From Sphingobacterium phlebotomi (GTDB taxonomy: Bacteria; Bacteroidota; Bacteroidia; Sphingobacteriales; Sphingobacteriaceae): 64,000 bases of DNA. Position numbers and translations under genes: made by a program. Where the stretch lies: assembly GCF_008180195.1 (NCBI RefSeq), contig NZ_VTAV01000015.1, forward strand, positions 1 through 64,000, written 5' to 3'. Numbering within the stretch: the stretch's first letter is position 1; each line of letters starts with the position of its first letter. Below the pieces are notes generated by a model that saw only the letters and a list, made by a program, of their open reading frames with translations, had not been told where the DNA came from and did no database searches. Positions 44,283-52,100 of this stretch are shown piece by piece.

Positions 44283-44816
44283 ATGGATAGAAAAAAATCA
44301 TTATTGTTGCTAGCAGCTGTCGCTGCAGGCACAACATTATATAATTTGTTGAAGCCCGTTAAATCTAATGTCGCCGTAGTGCAGGGATTTCAAACGGATA
44401 AATATTTAGGAGAGTGGTTCGAGATCGCACGCATGGATTTTTATTGGGAAAAGAACCTGAAAAATGTGCTGGCATCCTACGCTTTAAACGACGATAACAG
44501 TATCCAGGTCAACAATCAAGGATATGATATGGTGAAGGATAAGTATAAGCAAAGCATTGGAAAAGCGAAGTTTGTTAGAAGCGAAGAGGAGGGAGCATTA
44601 AAAGTGTCCTTTTTCGGTCCGTTCTATTCGGGGTATAATGTCGTGATGGTTGATGAAGATTATCGTTATGCTTTAGTGTTTGGTGAGAATCTCGACTATA
44701 TGTGGATGCTCTCCCGCGATAAGACAATGCCTGATGATATCAAGCAGAAGTATCTTGCTTACGCTAAGCGTTCCGGATATGCTACCGATAAATTGGTATG
44801 GACGATACAAGAGTAA
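44283..44816 (+). CDS. lipocalin family protein (Blc-like)
   Basis: A 177-residue protein. The N-terminal hydrophobic segment (about 6-22, LLLLAAVAAGTTLYNLL) is a signal or anchor without a lipobox. The lipocalin signature KYLGEWFEIARMD follows at about 38-50, then NNQGYDMVKDKYKQSIGKAKF, FFGPFYSGYNVVMVDEDYRYALVFGENLDYMWMLSRDK (in parts) and a C-terminal helix. This is the bacterial Blc type, which binds lipids or lysophospholipids in the envelope. The ATG at 44283 is preferred to a GTG 6 bp earlier. A strong terminator hairpin begins right at its stop. Confidence 0.9.
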   Translation: MDRKKSLLLLAAVAAGTTLYNLLKPVKSNVAVVQGFQTDKYLGEWFEIARMDFYWEKNLKNVLASYALNDDNSIQVNNQGYDMVKDKYKQSIGKAKFVRSEEEGALKVSFFGPFYSGYNVVMVDEDYRYALVFGENLDYMWMLSRDKTMPDDIKQKYLAYAKRSGYATDKLVWTIQE

Positions 44817-44851
44817 AAAAGAGGTAGGATTGCAGATCCTACCTCTTTTTT
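44815..44851. terminator. bidirectional intrinsic terminator
   Basis: A perfect 16-bp stem (44815-44830 and 44836-44851, core GAGGTAGGAT) with a 5-nt loop TGCAG, A-tract left and T-tract right. It ends the lipocalin transcript on the plus strand and lies just downstream of tRNA-Ala on the minus strand. Confidence 0.92.
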
Positions 44852-44857
44852 GATAAG

Positions 44858-44931
44858 TGGAGAATATCGGAGTCGAACCGATGACCTTTTGGCTGCCAGC
44901 CAAACGCTCTAGCCAGCTGAGCTAATCCCCC
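44858..44931 (-). tRNA. tRNA-Ala, anticodon GGC
   Basis: The minus strand folds as a complete cloverleaf. The acceptor stem GGGGGAT/ATTCTCC includes the G3-U70 pair that marks alanine tRNAs. The D-arm is GCTC-AGCTGGCT-AGAGC, the anticodon arm TTTGG-CTGGCAG-CCAAA with anticodon GGC, and the T-arm ATCGG-TTCGACT-CCGAT. Discriminator is A; CCA is not encoded. It decodes GCC/GCU. Confidence 0.95.
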
Positions 44932-44955
44932 TTTTTGAAAAATCATTCAAACTTA

Positions 44956-45010
44956 GATAAATTCATTTTCATATGCAAATTAAATATGTTGTATATAAGA
45001 TGAATTTATC
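44956..45010. repeat. inverted repeat between tRNA-Ala and a hypothetical gene
   Basis: GATAAATTCAT (44956-44966) and its complement ATGAATTTATC (45000-45010) flank 33 bp. The repeat lies upstream of the tRNA and downstream of the small minus-strand gene. It may be a weak terminator for the latter or a tRNA promoter element. Confidence 0.4.
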
Positions 45011-45041
45011 CTAACACTTCCCTGCCATTAAAACTTTTTCA

Positions 45042-45347
45042 TTAAGAAAATATAGGATTTAAAACTGAATAATCAATCGTGGTATCTGAAATTATCAAAT
45101 CAGTAATTTGGTCGAGATCCTCTTGGGTGATACGGTTTCCAATACCCGCATTAAAAGAACGGCTGAGTATCAAAGCAGTTTCCCTTCTTTCGGTCGGAGA
45201 AATTAAATTGCTACCACGATAAAAATTGACCAGGGAAATCGCAAATGCAGCAAAACTTTCCAATGTGAAAGGTATATTGTGCTGTAATGTATACCGCATA
45301 TATTTTTCAAAATCCTGAACGATCATTTCTTTCTGTTGTACTGTCAT
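45042..45347 (-). CDS. hypothetical protein, 101 residues
   Basis: A small soluble helical protein that I do not recognise. It has no signal peptide, membrane helix or cysteine. The composition is balanced and the frame fills a gap between the tRNA and the alkaline phosphatase gene. Residues 20-45 (HNIPFTLESFAAFAISLVNF) and 62-90 (ILSRSFNAGIGNRITQEDLD) look like helical packing segments. No shadow gene competes in other frames here, which is the main support. Confidence 0.55.
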   Translation of the reverse strand: MTVQQKEMIVQDFEKYMRYTLQHNIPFTLESFAAFAISLVNFYRGSNLISPTERRETALILSRSFNAGIGNRITQEDLDQITDLIISDTTIDYSVLNPIFS

Positions 45348-45500
45348 ATCAGCAAAATTAATGTTTTCCTTAAATCTATGTAACTTGTTGGATAAGATTT
45401 GGTCTTTTTTGATTATTTATTTTAACTTCATCATCTACTTAACTTAACACAGATTTAATACTTGTATTTTATCTTTATCAACATAAACATATCCAAGAAA

Positions 45501-46916
45501 ATGAAGAAAAATTTTTTAATTCTTTACCTCCTTTTATTTGTTGTATGCGGCGCGTTCGCACAACAGAAACCCAAATACGTTTTTTTTATGATTGGTGACG
45601 GAATGGGATTGAATCAGATTAATCTTACGGAGGTTTTTCTGGCCGCACAGGAAGATCGCAACACGGTATTCCCCTTGGTATTCTCTACTTTTCCCTATGC
45701 TACATTTGCTACCTCTTATTCTTTATCGCACGGTGTGACCGATTCTGCGGCGGGAGGAACAGCATTGGCAGTGGGTAAGAAAACAAAAAACGGCGTCTTA
45801 GGGATGGATAGTGCAGCGACCACAACATACAAGAGTATAGCCTACCTAGCGAAAGAGGCGGGTTTAAAGGTGGGAATCACTACATCCGTAAGTATAGACC
45901 ATGCTACGCCCGCGTCGTTCTATGCCCATCAACCTAACCGCAGTCGGTATTATGAAATAGGGCAAGATCTGATAAAGTCAAATTTTGATTTTTTTGCAGG
46001 ATCAGGTTTCTTGAGCCCAGACAAGAATTCGGAAAAAAAAGAATCGCCCTCGTTGTTTCCGCAGTTTGAGAAAGCTGGATATACCTTAACCTATGGCTTA
46101 GATGACTATAATACAGCAAAACAATCTGCTGATAAAATAATATTAATGAATGTAAAAGGTAGTGATAAGTCTTCCTTGAAATATGCGATAGATCAGCAAG
46201 AGACGGATTTAAACTTAGCACAGATAACTGATGCGGCAATCGAATCGTTGACCAAAAACAACAATAGCGGATTCTTTTTAATGGTCGAAGGTGGAAAAAT
46301 TGACTGGTCATCGCATGCGAACGATGCGACGACGACGATTCGCGAAGTATTAGATTTCAATGAAGCTGTGAAGCGGGCTTATGCGTTCTACGAAAAGCAT
46401 CCGGAGGAGACGCTGATTATCGTTACGGCTGACCATGAAACTGGAGGTATCGCTGTGGGTAATGGGGGAAGCCGCCTGAACACAAAATTGTTGGAAAACC
46501 AACGGGTATCGCAAGGCACATTATCTAAGTTATTATCTGATTTAAGAGCTTCGAAAAAAGAAGTGAGTTGGGAAGAAGTAAAAGGTATCTTAACGGAAAA
46601 TGTTGGACTATTTGCTGATGTGGCAGTGGATGAAAAAGAGGAAAAAGCACTCGTTGCGATTTATGAGCGGAGTTTTGTACAACATGAGACAGAAACTTCA
46701 AAAAGTTTATATGCAAATGATGATAAATTGGCAAGTGAGGCTATCAAAATATTGAATAAAAAAGGTACTGTAAGTTGGGCATCAGGAGGTCATTCTGCGG
46801 CTTATATCCCTGTTTTTGCTATCGGAGCAGGAGCGGAGAGATTTACGCATAAGATGGAGAATACCGATATTCCTAAAAAAGTGGCAGAAGCTGCGGGGTG
46901 GGATTTCTTTGATTGA
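45501..46916 (+). CDS. alkaline phosphatase
   Basis: A 471-residue exported phosphomonoesterase. The signal peptide is 1-20 (ending CGAFA). FFMIGDGMGLNQ has the first zinc/magnesium Asp (D33), HGVTDSAAGGTALA the catalytic serine S82, and later VTADHETGG and the SGGHSAAYIPVFA metal histidines are intact. This fits the PhoA-superfamily alkaline phosphatases of Bacteroidota. The ATG at 45501 gives a proper signal peptide; an in-frame TTG at 45462 would place 13 extra residues before it. It frees phosphate from organic esters in the periplasm, and no Pho-box-like repeat was recognised upstream. Confidence 0.93.
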   Translation: MKKNFLILYLLLFVVCGAFAQQKPKYVFFMIGDGMGLNQINLTEVFLAAQEDRNTVFPLVFSTFPYATFATSYSLSHGVTDSAAGGTALAVGKKTKNGVLGMDSAATTTYKSIAYLAKEAGLKVGITTSVSIDHATPASFYAHQPNRSRYYEIGQDLIKSNFDFFAGSGFLSPDKNSEKKESPSLFPQFEKAGYTLTYGLDDYNTAKQSADKIILMNVKGSDKSSLKYAIDQQETDLNLAQITDAAIESLTKNNNSGFFLMVEGGKIDWSSHANDATTTIREVLDFNEAVKRAYAFYEKHPEETLIIVTADHETGGIAVGNGGSRLNTKLLENQRVSQGTLSKLLSDLRASKKEVSWEEVKGILTENVGLFADVAVDEKEEKALVAIYERSFVQHETETSKSLYANDDKLASEAIKILNKKGTVSWASGGHSAAYIPVFAIGAGAERFTHKMENTDIPKKVAEAAGWDFFD

Positions 46917-46953
46917 GGGTTATCCGATAAAAATAGAAAAGTTATAAAGAATA

Positions 46954-46986
46954 AGCGGGGAGTTTTTTGATGGAGAGCTCCCCGCT
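46954..46986. terminator. probable bidirectional terminator between alkaline phosphatase and ssb
   Basis: AGCGGGGAG (46954-46962) and CTCCCCGCT (46978-46986) form a perfect GC-rich 9-bp stem with a 15-nt loop in the 78-bp gap between convergent genes. The T-tracts are only moderate on both sides. Confidence 0.65.
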
Positions 46987-46994
46987 ATTATTTA

Positions 46995-47393
46995 TTACGG
47001 AAGATCGGTATCGTTGTCCTCAACATCGGCCTGAACTTCCAATAAGGATGCGTTTGCGACTTGTCCGTCTAATACAACAAATTGTTGCACCCGTATATCT
47101 GTAACCTCTCTTTTGATGTTATTGATATCAGTGTAATCGCGATAAACCAAAGAACCTTGTATCAACAGGCGGGTTCCTTTTTTACATTTATTTTCCAGGC
47201 GCTCTGCCAGTTTCCCCCAGAATACCAAACTATGCCAATACGTAATTTCCACCCACTCGCCTTGGCTGTTTCTGGAATATTCGTTGGTCGCGAAACGTAC
47301 ATTGGAAACTTTGGTACCGTTTGTTGTTGTTTTTACTTCTGCATCGGCTCCTAAGCGCCCGATAAGTTGTACTACATTGATTAATGTGCTCAT
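46995..47393 (-). CDS. ssb: single-stranded DNA-binding protein
   Basis: A 132-residue OB-fold protein. It begins with NVVQLIGRLGADAEVKTTTNGTKVSNVRFATNE and has WHSLVFWGKLAE, KGTRLLIQGSLVYRDY and VTDIRVQQFVVLDG, all typical of bacterial SSB. The C-terminal tail is short and acidic (DVEDNDTDLP) and lacks the classic DDDIPF end, although it ends in a similar D-L-P. It may therefore be a second SSB rather than the main replicative one. It is divergent from the zinc-ribbon gene. Confidence 0.92.
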   Translation of the reverse strand: MSTLINVVQLIGRLGADAEVKTTTNGTKVSNVRFATNEYSRNSQGEWVEITYWHSLVFWGKLAERLENKCKKGTRLLIQGSLVYRDYTDINNIKREVTDIRVQQFVVLDGQVANASLLEVQADVEDNDTDLP

Positions 47394-47513
47394 AATATTT
47401 AAATTTTAGTTGTAAATCCACTTTCAATATTTTACATTTATAGTGTCAATGGCATTCGCTTTTGACATTTCAAAGTTGCGAAAGCTGGTTTCGACTAGCC
47501 GGTAGTTAACCAA

Positions 47514-47560
47514 TTATAAGCGTTTATAAACGTTTATAAGCGTTTACAAACGTTTGTACA
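47514..47560. repeat. 10-bp tandem repeat array, CGTTTATAAR unit
   Basis: Four consecutive 10-bp units: CGTTTATAAA, CGTTTATAAG, CGTTTACAAA and CGTTTGTACA (47521-47560), preceded by a partial unit TTATAAG. Two adjacent units make the palindrome CGTTTATAAACG. The array ends 21 bp before the zinc-ribbon gene and about 120 bp from the ssb start, so it lies in the shared divergent promoter region. One unit per DNA helix turn suggests a protein-binding array. Confidence 0.8.
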
Positions 47561-47581
47561 ATAAAAAGAATTATGTGAAAT

Positions 47582-47968
47582 ATGGAGAAACGTATGTGTT
47601 TGGCTTGTGGCGAACCTGTTATTGGGCGGTCGGATAAACGCTTTTGCGATGATGGCTGTCGGAATGCATACAACAATAAACGGAATAGTCTTCCCAATAG
47701 TTTTATGCGAAAAATCAACGATATACTGAAACGTAACCGACAAGTGCTCGGTAAGGTACTAGGCAATGAAAAAATGCAGAAAGTATCTCGCGAAAAACTA
47801 TTGTCTAAAGGATTTGATTTTGATTTCTTCACGAATCAACTTAGTAATGCCAAAGGGCAAATCTATTTTTTTGTCTATGAATTTGGTTACCTACAGTTGG
47901 ATGAGGAACTGTTTCTGGTGGTTAGACAAAAAACGCCAGAGAATGTTTTTCAAAATAGATTCGTATAA
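47582..47968 (+). CDS. small zinc-ribbon protein
   Basis: A 128-residue protein with an N-terminal treble-clef or zinc-ribbon: C6-x-x-C9 (MCLACGEP), then C22 and C26 (RFCDDGCRNAYNNK). The arrangement CxxC-(12)-CxxxC with GRSDKRFC resembles small Bacteroidota proteins annotated only as zinc-ribbon domain proteins. The middle (residues 35-80) is helical and basic, with KINDILKRNRQVLGKVLG. The C-terminal half (KGFDFDFFTNQ, YFFVYEFGYLQL) is beta-like. A nucleic-acid role is possible given the basic charge and its place beside ssb, but not shown. A 10-bp repeat array precedes it. Confidence 0.75.
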   Translation: MEKRMCLACGEPVIGRSDKRFCDDGCRNAYNNKRNSLPNSFMRKINDILKRNRQVLGKVLGNEKMQKVSREKLLSKGFDFDFFTNQLSNAKGQIYFFVYEFGYLQLDEELFLVVRQKTPENVFQNRFV

Positions 47969-48128
47969 GGTAACCATCATGGTTTATTCAAACCTACACA
48001 AGGGGATGAATAAACCTGATAGCTTCATCACCTTTAAAGAACAACTGAGTGGAACGAGCTCATCTATACAATTGAGATTAAACACGTATAGATAATTTAT
48101 TCGGATGAAAAATAGATGCGGAATTATT
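47969..48128. other. gap with no supported gene
   Basis: After the zinc-ribbon stop there is AT-rich sequence with one 38-codon open frame (47979-48095, starting MVYSNLHKG) that continues an alternative frame of the upstream gene and has no recognisable feature. Nothing else is supported here. Confidence 0.4.
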
Positions 48129-48158
48129 TTGAATCATTGGATTTTGTTATTATCTTAG
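48129..48158 (+). promoter_or_regulatory. promoter of the candidate small RNA
   Basis: TTG (48129-48131), a 19-bp spacer and TATCTTAG (48151-48158) fit the Bacteroidota consensus with one mismatch. No protein-coding start follows; a terminator hairpin does, about 50 bp later. Confidence 0.55.
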
Positions 48159-48162
48159 CATT

Positions 48163-48247
48163 TCATAATTCAGTCCGCTAGAGCATGGCGGCAAGTTATA
48201 ATTGGTTAGTAAGACCTTTATCCGCCCGGATAGAGGTCTTCTTTTTT
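48163..48247 (+). ncRNA. candidate small RNA of about 85 nt
   Basis: Downstream of the promoter-like element at 48129-48158 are two stems. The first is CCGCTA (48175-48180) with TGGCGG (48186-48191), including one G-U pair. The second is AAGACCTTTATCC (48211-48223) with GGATAGAGGTCTT (48228-48240), 13 bp with one G-U, a 4-nt loop GCCC and then CTTTTTT. The 19-nt single-stranded piece between them could pair with targets. No open frame fits. It might instead be the 3' end of the zinc-ribbon transcript, but the independent promoter-like element favours a separate RNA. Confidence 0.5.
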
Positions 48248-48332
48248 ATATTATTCTTCCGTCGATGATCAGATTTTCTTCTTAGCTTTATTAGTTCCCA
48301 GCTAGCTGATGAGGCTAACTAAGGGGAATGAA

Positions 48333-48363
48333 AAAATCCTGAAGCGGGGAGCCTCAGGATTTT
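48333..48363 (-). terminator. intrinsic terminator downstream of the DUF4230 gene (or plus-strand leader hairpin)
   Basis: AAAATCCTGA (48333-48342) and TCAGGATTTT (48354-48363) form a perfect 10-bp stem with an 11-nt loop. On the minus strand it is followed by a run of T, about 125 bp past the DUF4230 stop. On the plus strand it is followed by a leader-like stretch and a 25-codon open frame at 48389. Confidence 0.6.
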
Positions 48364-48388
48364 ACCAAACCAATTATTAACCTAAATT

Positions 48389-48466
48389 ATGAAATTATAC
48401 TCTTATAACGCGGAAGGATACAAACTATTATCTACTATTGATCCTTTAACATTTTTTAACACTTAA
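48389..48466 (+). other. 25-codon open frame behind a hairpin leader, uncertain
   Basis: ATG at 48389 opens MKLYSYNAEGYKLLSTIDPL and five more codons to TAA at 48464-48466. The sequence before it (hairpin, T-run, then ACCAAACCAATTATTAACCT) resembles the leader often seen before susC-type genes in this group. It may be a leader peptide or the remnant of a lost gene. No larger frame follows on this strand before dnaE. Confidence 0.3.
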
Positions 48467-48487
48467 AGACGTCTTATGTATCGCAGT

Positions 48488-49048
48488 TTATTCAAAAGAC
48501 ACGCTTACCTTGGAAAAGCCCAATCCTTCTAACAATGGTCTAAACACATGTATTGCGTTTTCTTTTGTTTGACTAAGCATGTCTGAATTTCGTACCTCCT
48601 TATAGATTGCTTTCTCGGCACTTTTAAAAGCCTCATCCACTAAAGTTGCTTCCCGGAAGAAAGCCATTTTTGTATCATATACTTTTGAAGCTTCGTGATC
48701 TATTTTTACATAACAGATTTCGGGGGATGGCAGCCGTATGGAAACCGAATCGTCTATCACGTCTATATCTTGTGGAGAAAGTTTGGTCAGATCCACACAA
48801 CCCACGGCGTCTGCCTTGACGATGAGTAAAACGCTTGCATCTGGTAAGTAGGCGCTTACGTTCTTATGTTCCAGTACATCGCTGAACCGATATTTCACCA
48901 ATTCCAGCTTGCCCATTGCTTCAATGCGTTCGATCAGTAATTGATGTTTGCTTTCCGACGTAGGCCTATTTCCGTATCGCACAAGCAAGAACCAGCCGAT
49001 AACGACCAGAACACCGATAAGAAGCACAATTTTCAAAAATTTCATCAT
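48488..49048 (-). CDS. DUF4230 membrane-anchored protein
   Basis: A 186-residue protein with one N-terminal membrane helix (about 4-24, FLKIVLLIGVLVVIGWFLLV) and an extracytoplasmic or cytoplasmic domain. That domain has KLELVKYRFSDVLEH, SVLLIVKADAVGCVDLTKL, VSIRLPSPEI and a C-terminal EAFKSAEKAIYKEVR helix ending LLEGLGFSKVSVSF. These match DUF4230, whose members have a similar beta domain after a single helix. The function is unknown. It diverges from dnaE. Confidence 0.85.
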   Translation of the reverse strand: MMKFLKIVLLIGVLVVIGWFLLVRYGNRPTSESKHQLLIERIEAMGKLELVKYRFSDVLEHKNVSAYLPDASVLLIVKADAVGCVDLTKLSPQDIDVIDDSVSIRLPSPEICYVKIDHEASKVYDTKMAFFREATLVDEAFKSAEKAIYKEVRNSDMLSQTKENAIHVFRPLLEGLGFSKVSVSFE

Positions 49049-49152
49049 GATTTATCTTTGTTAAATTATATTCCTATACAAAATAAGCAAAATGTTTTTT
49101 TACATTCCCTATCTTTATTTTTTAATTTTGTTGAGAAGAGAAAGGGAATTTG

Positions 49153-52100
49153 ATGTATATAATTTTTGATACCGAGACTACAGGTTTACCGAAGCGTTGG
49201 GATGCCCCCATCACAGATACTGATAACTGGCCGCGCTGTATACAAATAGCATGGCAGCTGCATGATGAAATGGGTAATCTTATTGAGCATCAGGACTATT
49301 TGATTAAACCGGATGGTTTTAATATTCCTTACGATTCTGAAAAAATTCATGGTATCTCTACCGAGTTAGCCGAAACAGAGGGTGTTCCGTTAGTGGATGT
49401 GCTGGATAAATTTAATGCCGCTTTAGCAAAGGCAAAGTTTGTTGTCGGACAGAATATAGGATTTGATATCAATATTATGGGGAGCGAGCTCTACCGGTAT
49501 GAAGTCAACTCTCCTTTAGCGGGTATGCCTGTATTGGACACATGTACGGAGGTTACAGCAGAATTGCTAAAACTTCCCGGAGGCCGTGGCGGACGTTATA
49601 AACTGCCCAACCTTACGGAACTTCATAATTACTTGTTTGGTATGCCATTTGCCGAAGCTCACAATGCGACGGCCGATGTGGAAGCAACAACGCGTTGTTT
49701 TTTCGAGCTCGTTAGACGGGAAGTATTTACACCGGAAGAGCTACAAGTAGATACAGGATATTTTGTTGAATTTAAGCAGCACCATCCGGATACCATTGCC
49801 TCGGTAGGCTTAAAGCATATCAACCTAAAAGCTGCATCAGATGCTATTCGTGCCACGCAAAAGACAGATGAACCTACAACCGTTATAGACGAGGAGCTTA
49901 AGAAAGCATTAGACGATGCGGAGTTTGCCCATCTGCATAACCATTCGCAGTTTTCCGTATTGCAGTCAACCATTTCTATCCCCGCATTGGTAAACGCTGC
50001 CGCGAAGACGAATATGCCAGCTGTGGCCCTTACCGACAACGGTAATATGATGGGTGCCTTTCATTTTGTTAATACGGTACTTGGATATAATAAGGAAATC
50101 GAGACAAAAAATGCAGAAGCATTAGAACGGGGAGCACCACCGGTGGGGCGAACGATTAAACCTATCGTAGGTTGCGAATTTTATGTATGCGAAGATCGAA
50201 CGGATAAATCAAGGAAAGACAACGGTTATCAAATTGTCGTATTAGCAAAGAATTTAAAAGGCTATCATAACTTAGCAAAAATGGCATCGATTGCCTATAC
50301 AGAAGGATTCTATTATGTTCCTCGTATAGACCGATCGGTGATTGAACAGTATAAAGAAGACGTGATGGTTCTTTCGGGTAACTTGTATGGCGAGATACCA
50401 AGCAAAGTACTGAATATCGGTGAAACGCAGGCAGAGGAGGCTTTGGTATGGTGGAAACAACAGTTCGGTGAAGATTTCTATATCGAACTCATGCGACATG
50501 GACAGGAAGATGAAGATCGGGTAAACCAGACGCTTATTCAACTGGCCCGAAAACATGATGTCAAGCTGATTGCGACGAATAATACCTATTACGTTAGTAA
50601 AGACAATGCGCATGCCCATGATATTTTACTGTGTGTAAAAGATGGCGAAAAATTATCTACACCGAAGGGGAGGGGCCGCGGCTTTCGCTTCGGGTTGCCC
50701 AATCAGGAGTACTATTTTAAGTCGGCTGCGGAGATGAAGCAAGTTTTTGCTGATGTTCCAGATGCCATTATCAATATACAGGAGATTTTAGATAAGATTG
50801 AGATTTATTCTTTAAACAGAGACGTCCTTTTACCCAAATTTATCATTCCGGAGAAGTTTCAGCACGCTGAGGACGACTTAGATGGCGGTAAACGTGGTGA
50901 GAATGCATACTTACGCCATTTAACGTACGAAGGTGCAAAAGAGCGTTATGGAGAAATAACCGATAGTATTCGGGAGCGTTTGGATTTCGAGTTAGAAACG
51001 ATCGAAAGAACAGGGTATCCAGGCTATTTCCTTATTGTACATGATTTTATTGATGCCGCCCGCAAAATGGGTGTGTCCGTAGGACCGGGACGTGGTTCAG
51101 CAGCGGGTTCCGCTGTTGCCTATTGTTTGAAAATCACCAATTTAGATCCCATTGAATACGATTTGCTTTTTGAGCGCTTCTTGAACCCGGACCGTGTTTC
51201 CATGCCCGATATTGATATCGACTTTGACGACGAGGGGCGAAGCCGAGTCATGCAATACGTTATTGATAAATACGGTGCTTCCCAGGTTGCCCAAATCATC
51301 ACATACGGTACGATGGCGGCGAAATCGTCTATCCGGGATACGGCACGGGTGCTTGATTTACCTTTGCAAGACGCCAACGAGATTGCAAAACTTATTCCCA
51401 ACCTCAAGTTGAGTAAGATTTTCTCGATGGATGAAAAAGCAATGAAAGAGGTATTGCGATCCGAAGAACTGGAAGCGGTCAACCGTTTAAAATCATTGGC
51501 TGATGGCGCAGGATTGGAAGCAGAAACCATCAAGCAGGCCCGTGTTTTGGAAGGTTCGATGCGGAATACAGGAATTCATGCCTGTGGCGTGATCATCACA
51601 CCCGACGATATTACCAAGTTTGTTCCGGTATCGTTGGCAAAAGACTCCGACTTGTATGTCACCCAGTTTGACAACTCCGTGGTAGAAAGTGCCGGTCTAT
51701 TGAAGATGGACTTCTTGGGGCTGAAGACGCTTACCTTGATTAAAGATACCGTTGCCAACGTGAAATTACGCCATGGGGTTGAACTTGATCCCGATAGATT
51801 TCCGATTGATGACTTGTTGACGTATGAGCTGTTCCAACGTGGGGAGACAGTTGGTGTGTTCCAATATGAATCTCCTGGAATGCAGAAGTATATGAAAGAA
51901 TTGAAGCCTACGGTATTTGCCGACTTAATCGCTATGAACGCGTTATACCGTCCGGGGCCGATGGAATATATTCCGTCTTTCGTTAAGCGAAAACACGGAA
52001 TAGAACCTATTACCTACGATTTGGAAGCGTGTGAAGAGTACCTAAAGGAAACGTATGGTATCACGGTTTATCAAGAGCAGGTGATGCTTTTGTCACAAAA

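Noticed and set aside
47514..47560. CRISPR array
   Set aside because: The units are 10 bp and contiguous with no spacers; no cas genes are present.
47766..48095. 109-codon plus-strand frame overlapping the zinc-ribbon gene
   Set aside because: The first two thirds are an alternative frame of the zinc-ribbon gene and the remainder shows no recognisable feature.
48163..48247. 6S RNA or tmRNA
   Set aside because: The element is too short and lacks the large central bubble of 6S RNA and the alanine-acceptor stem of tmRNA.
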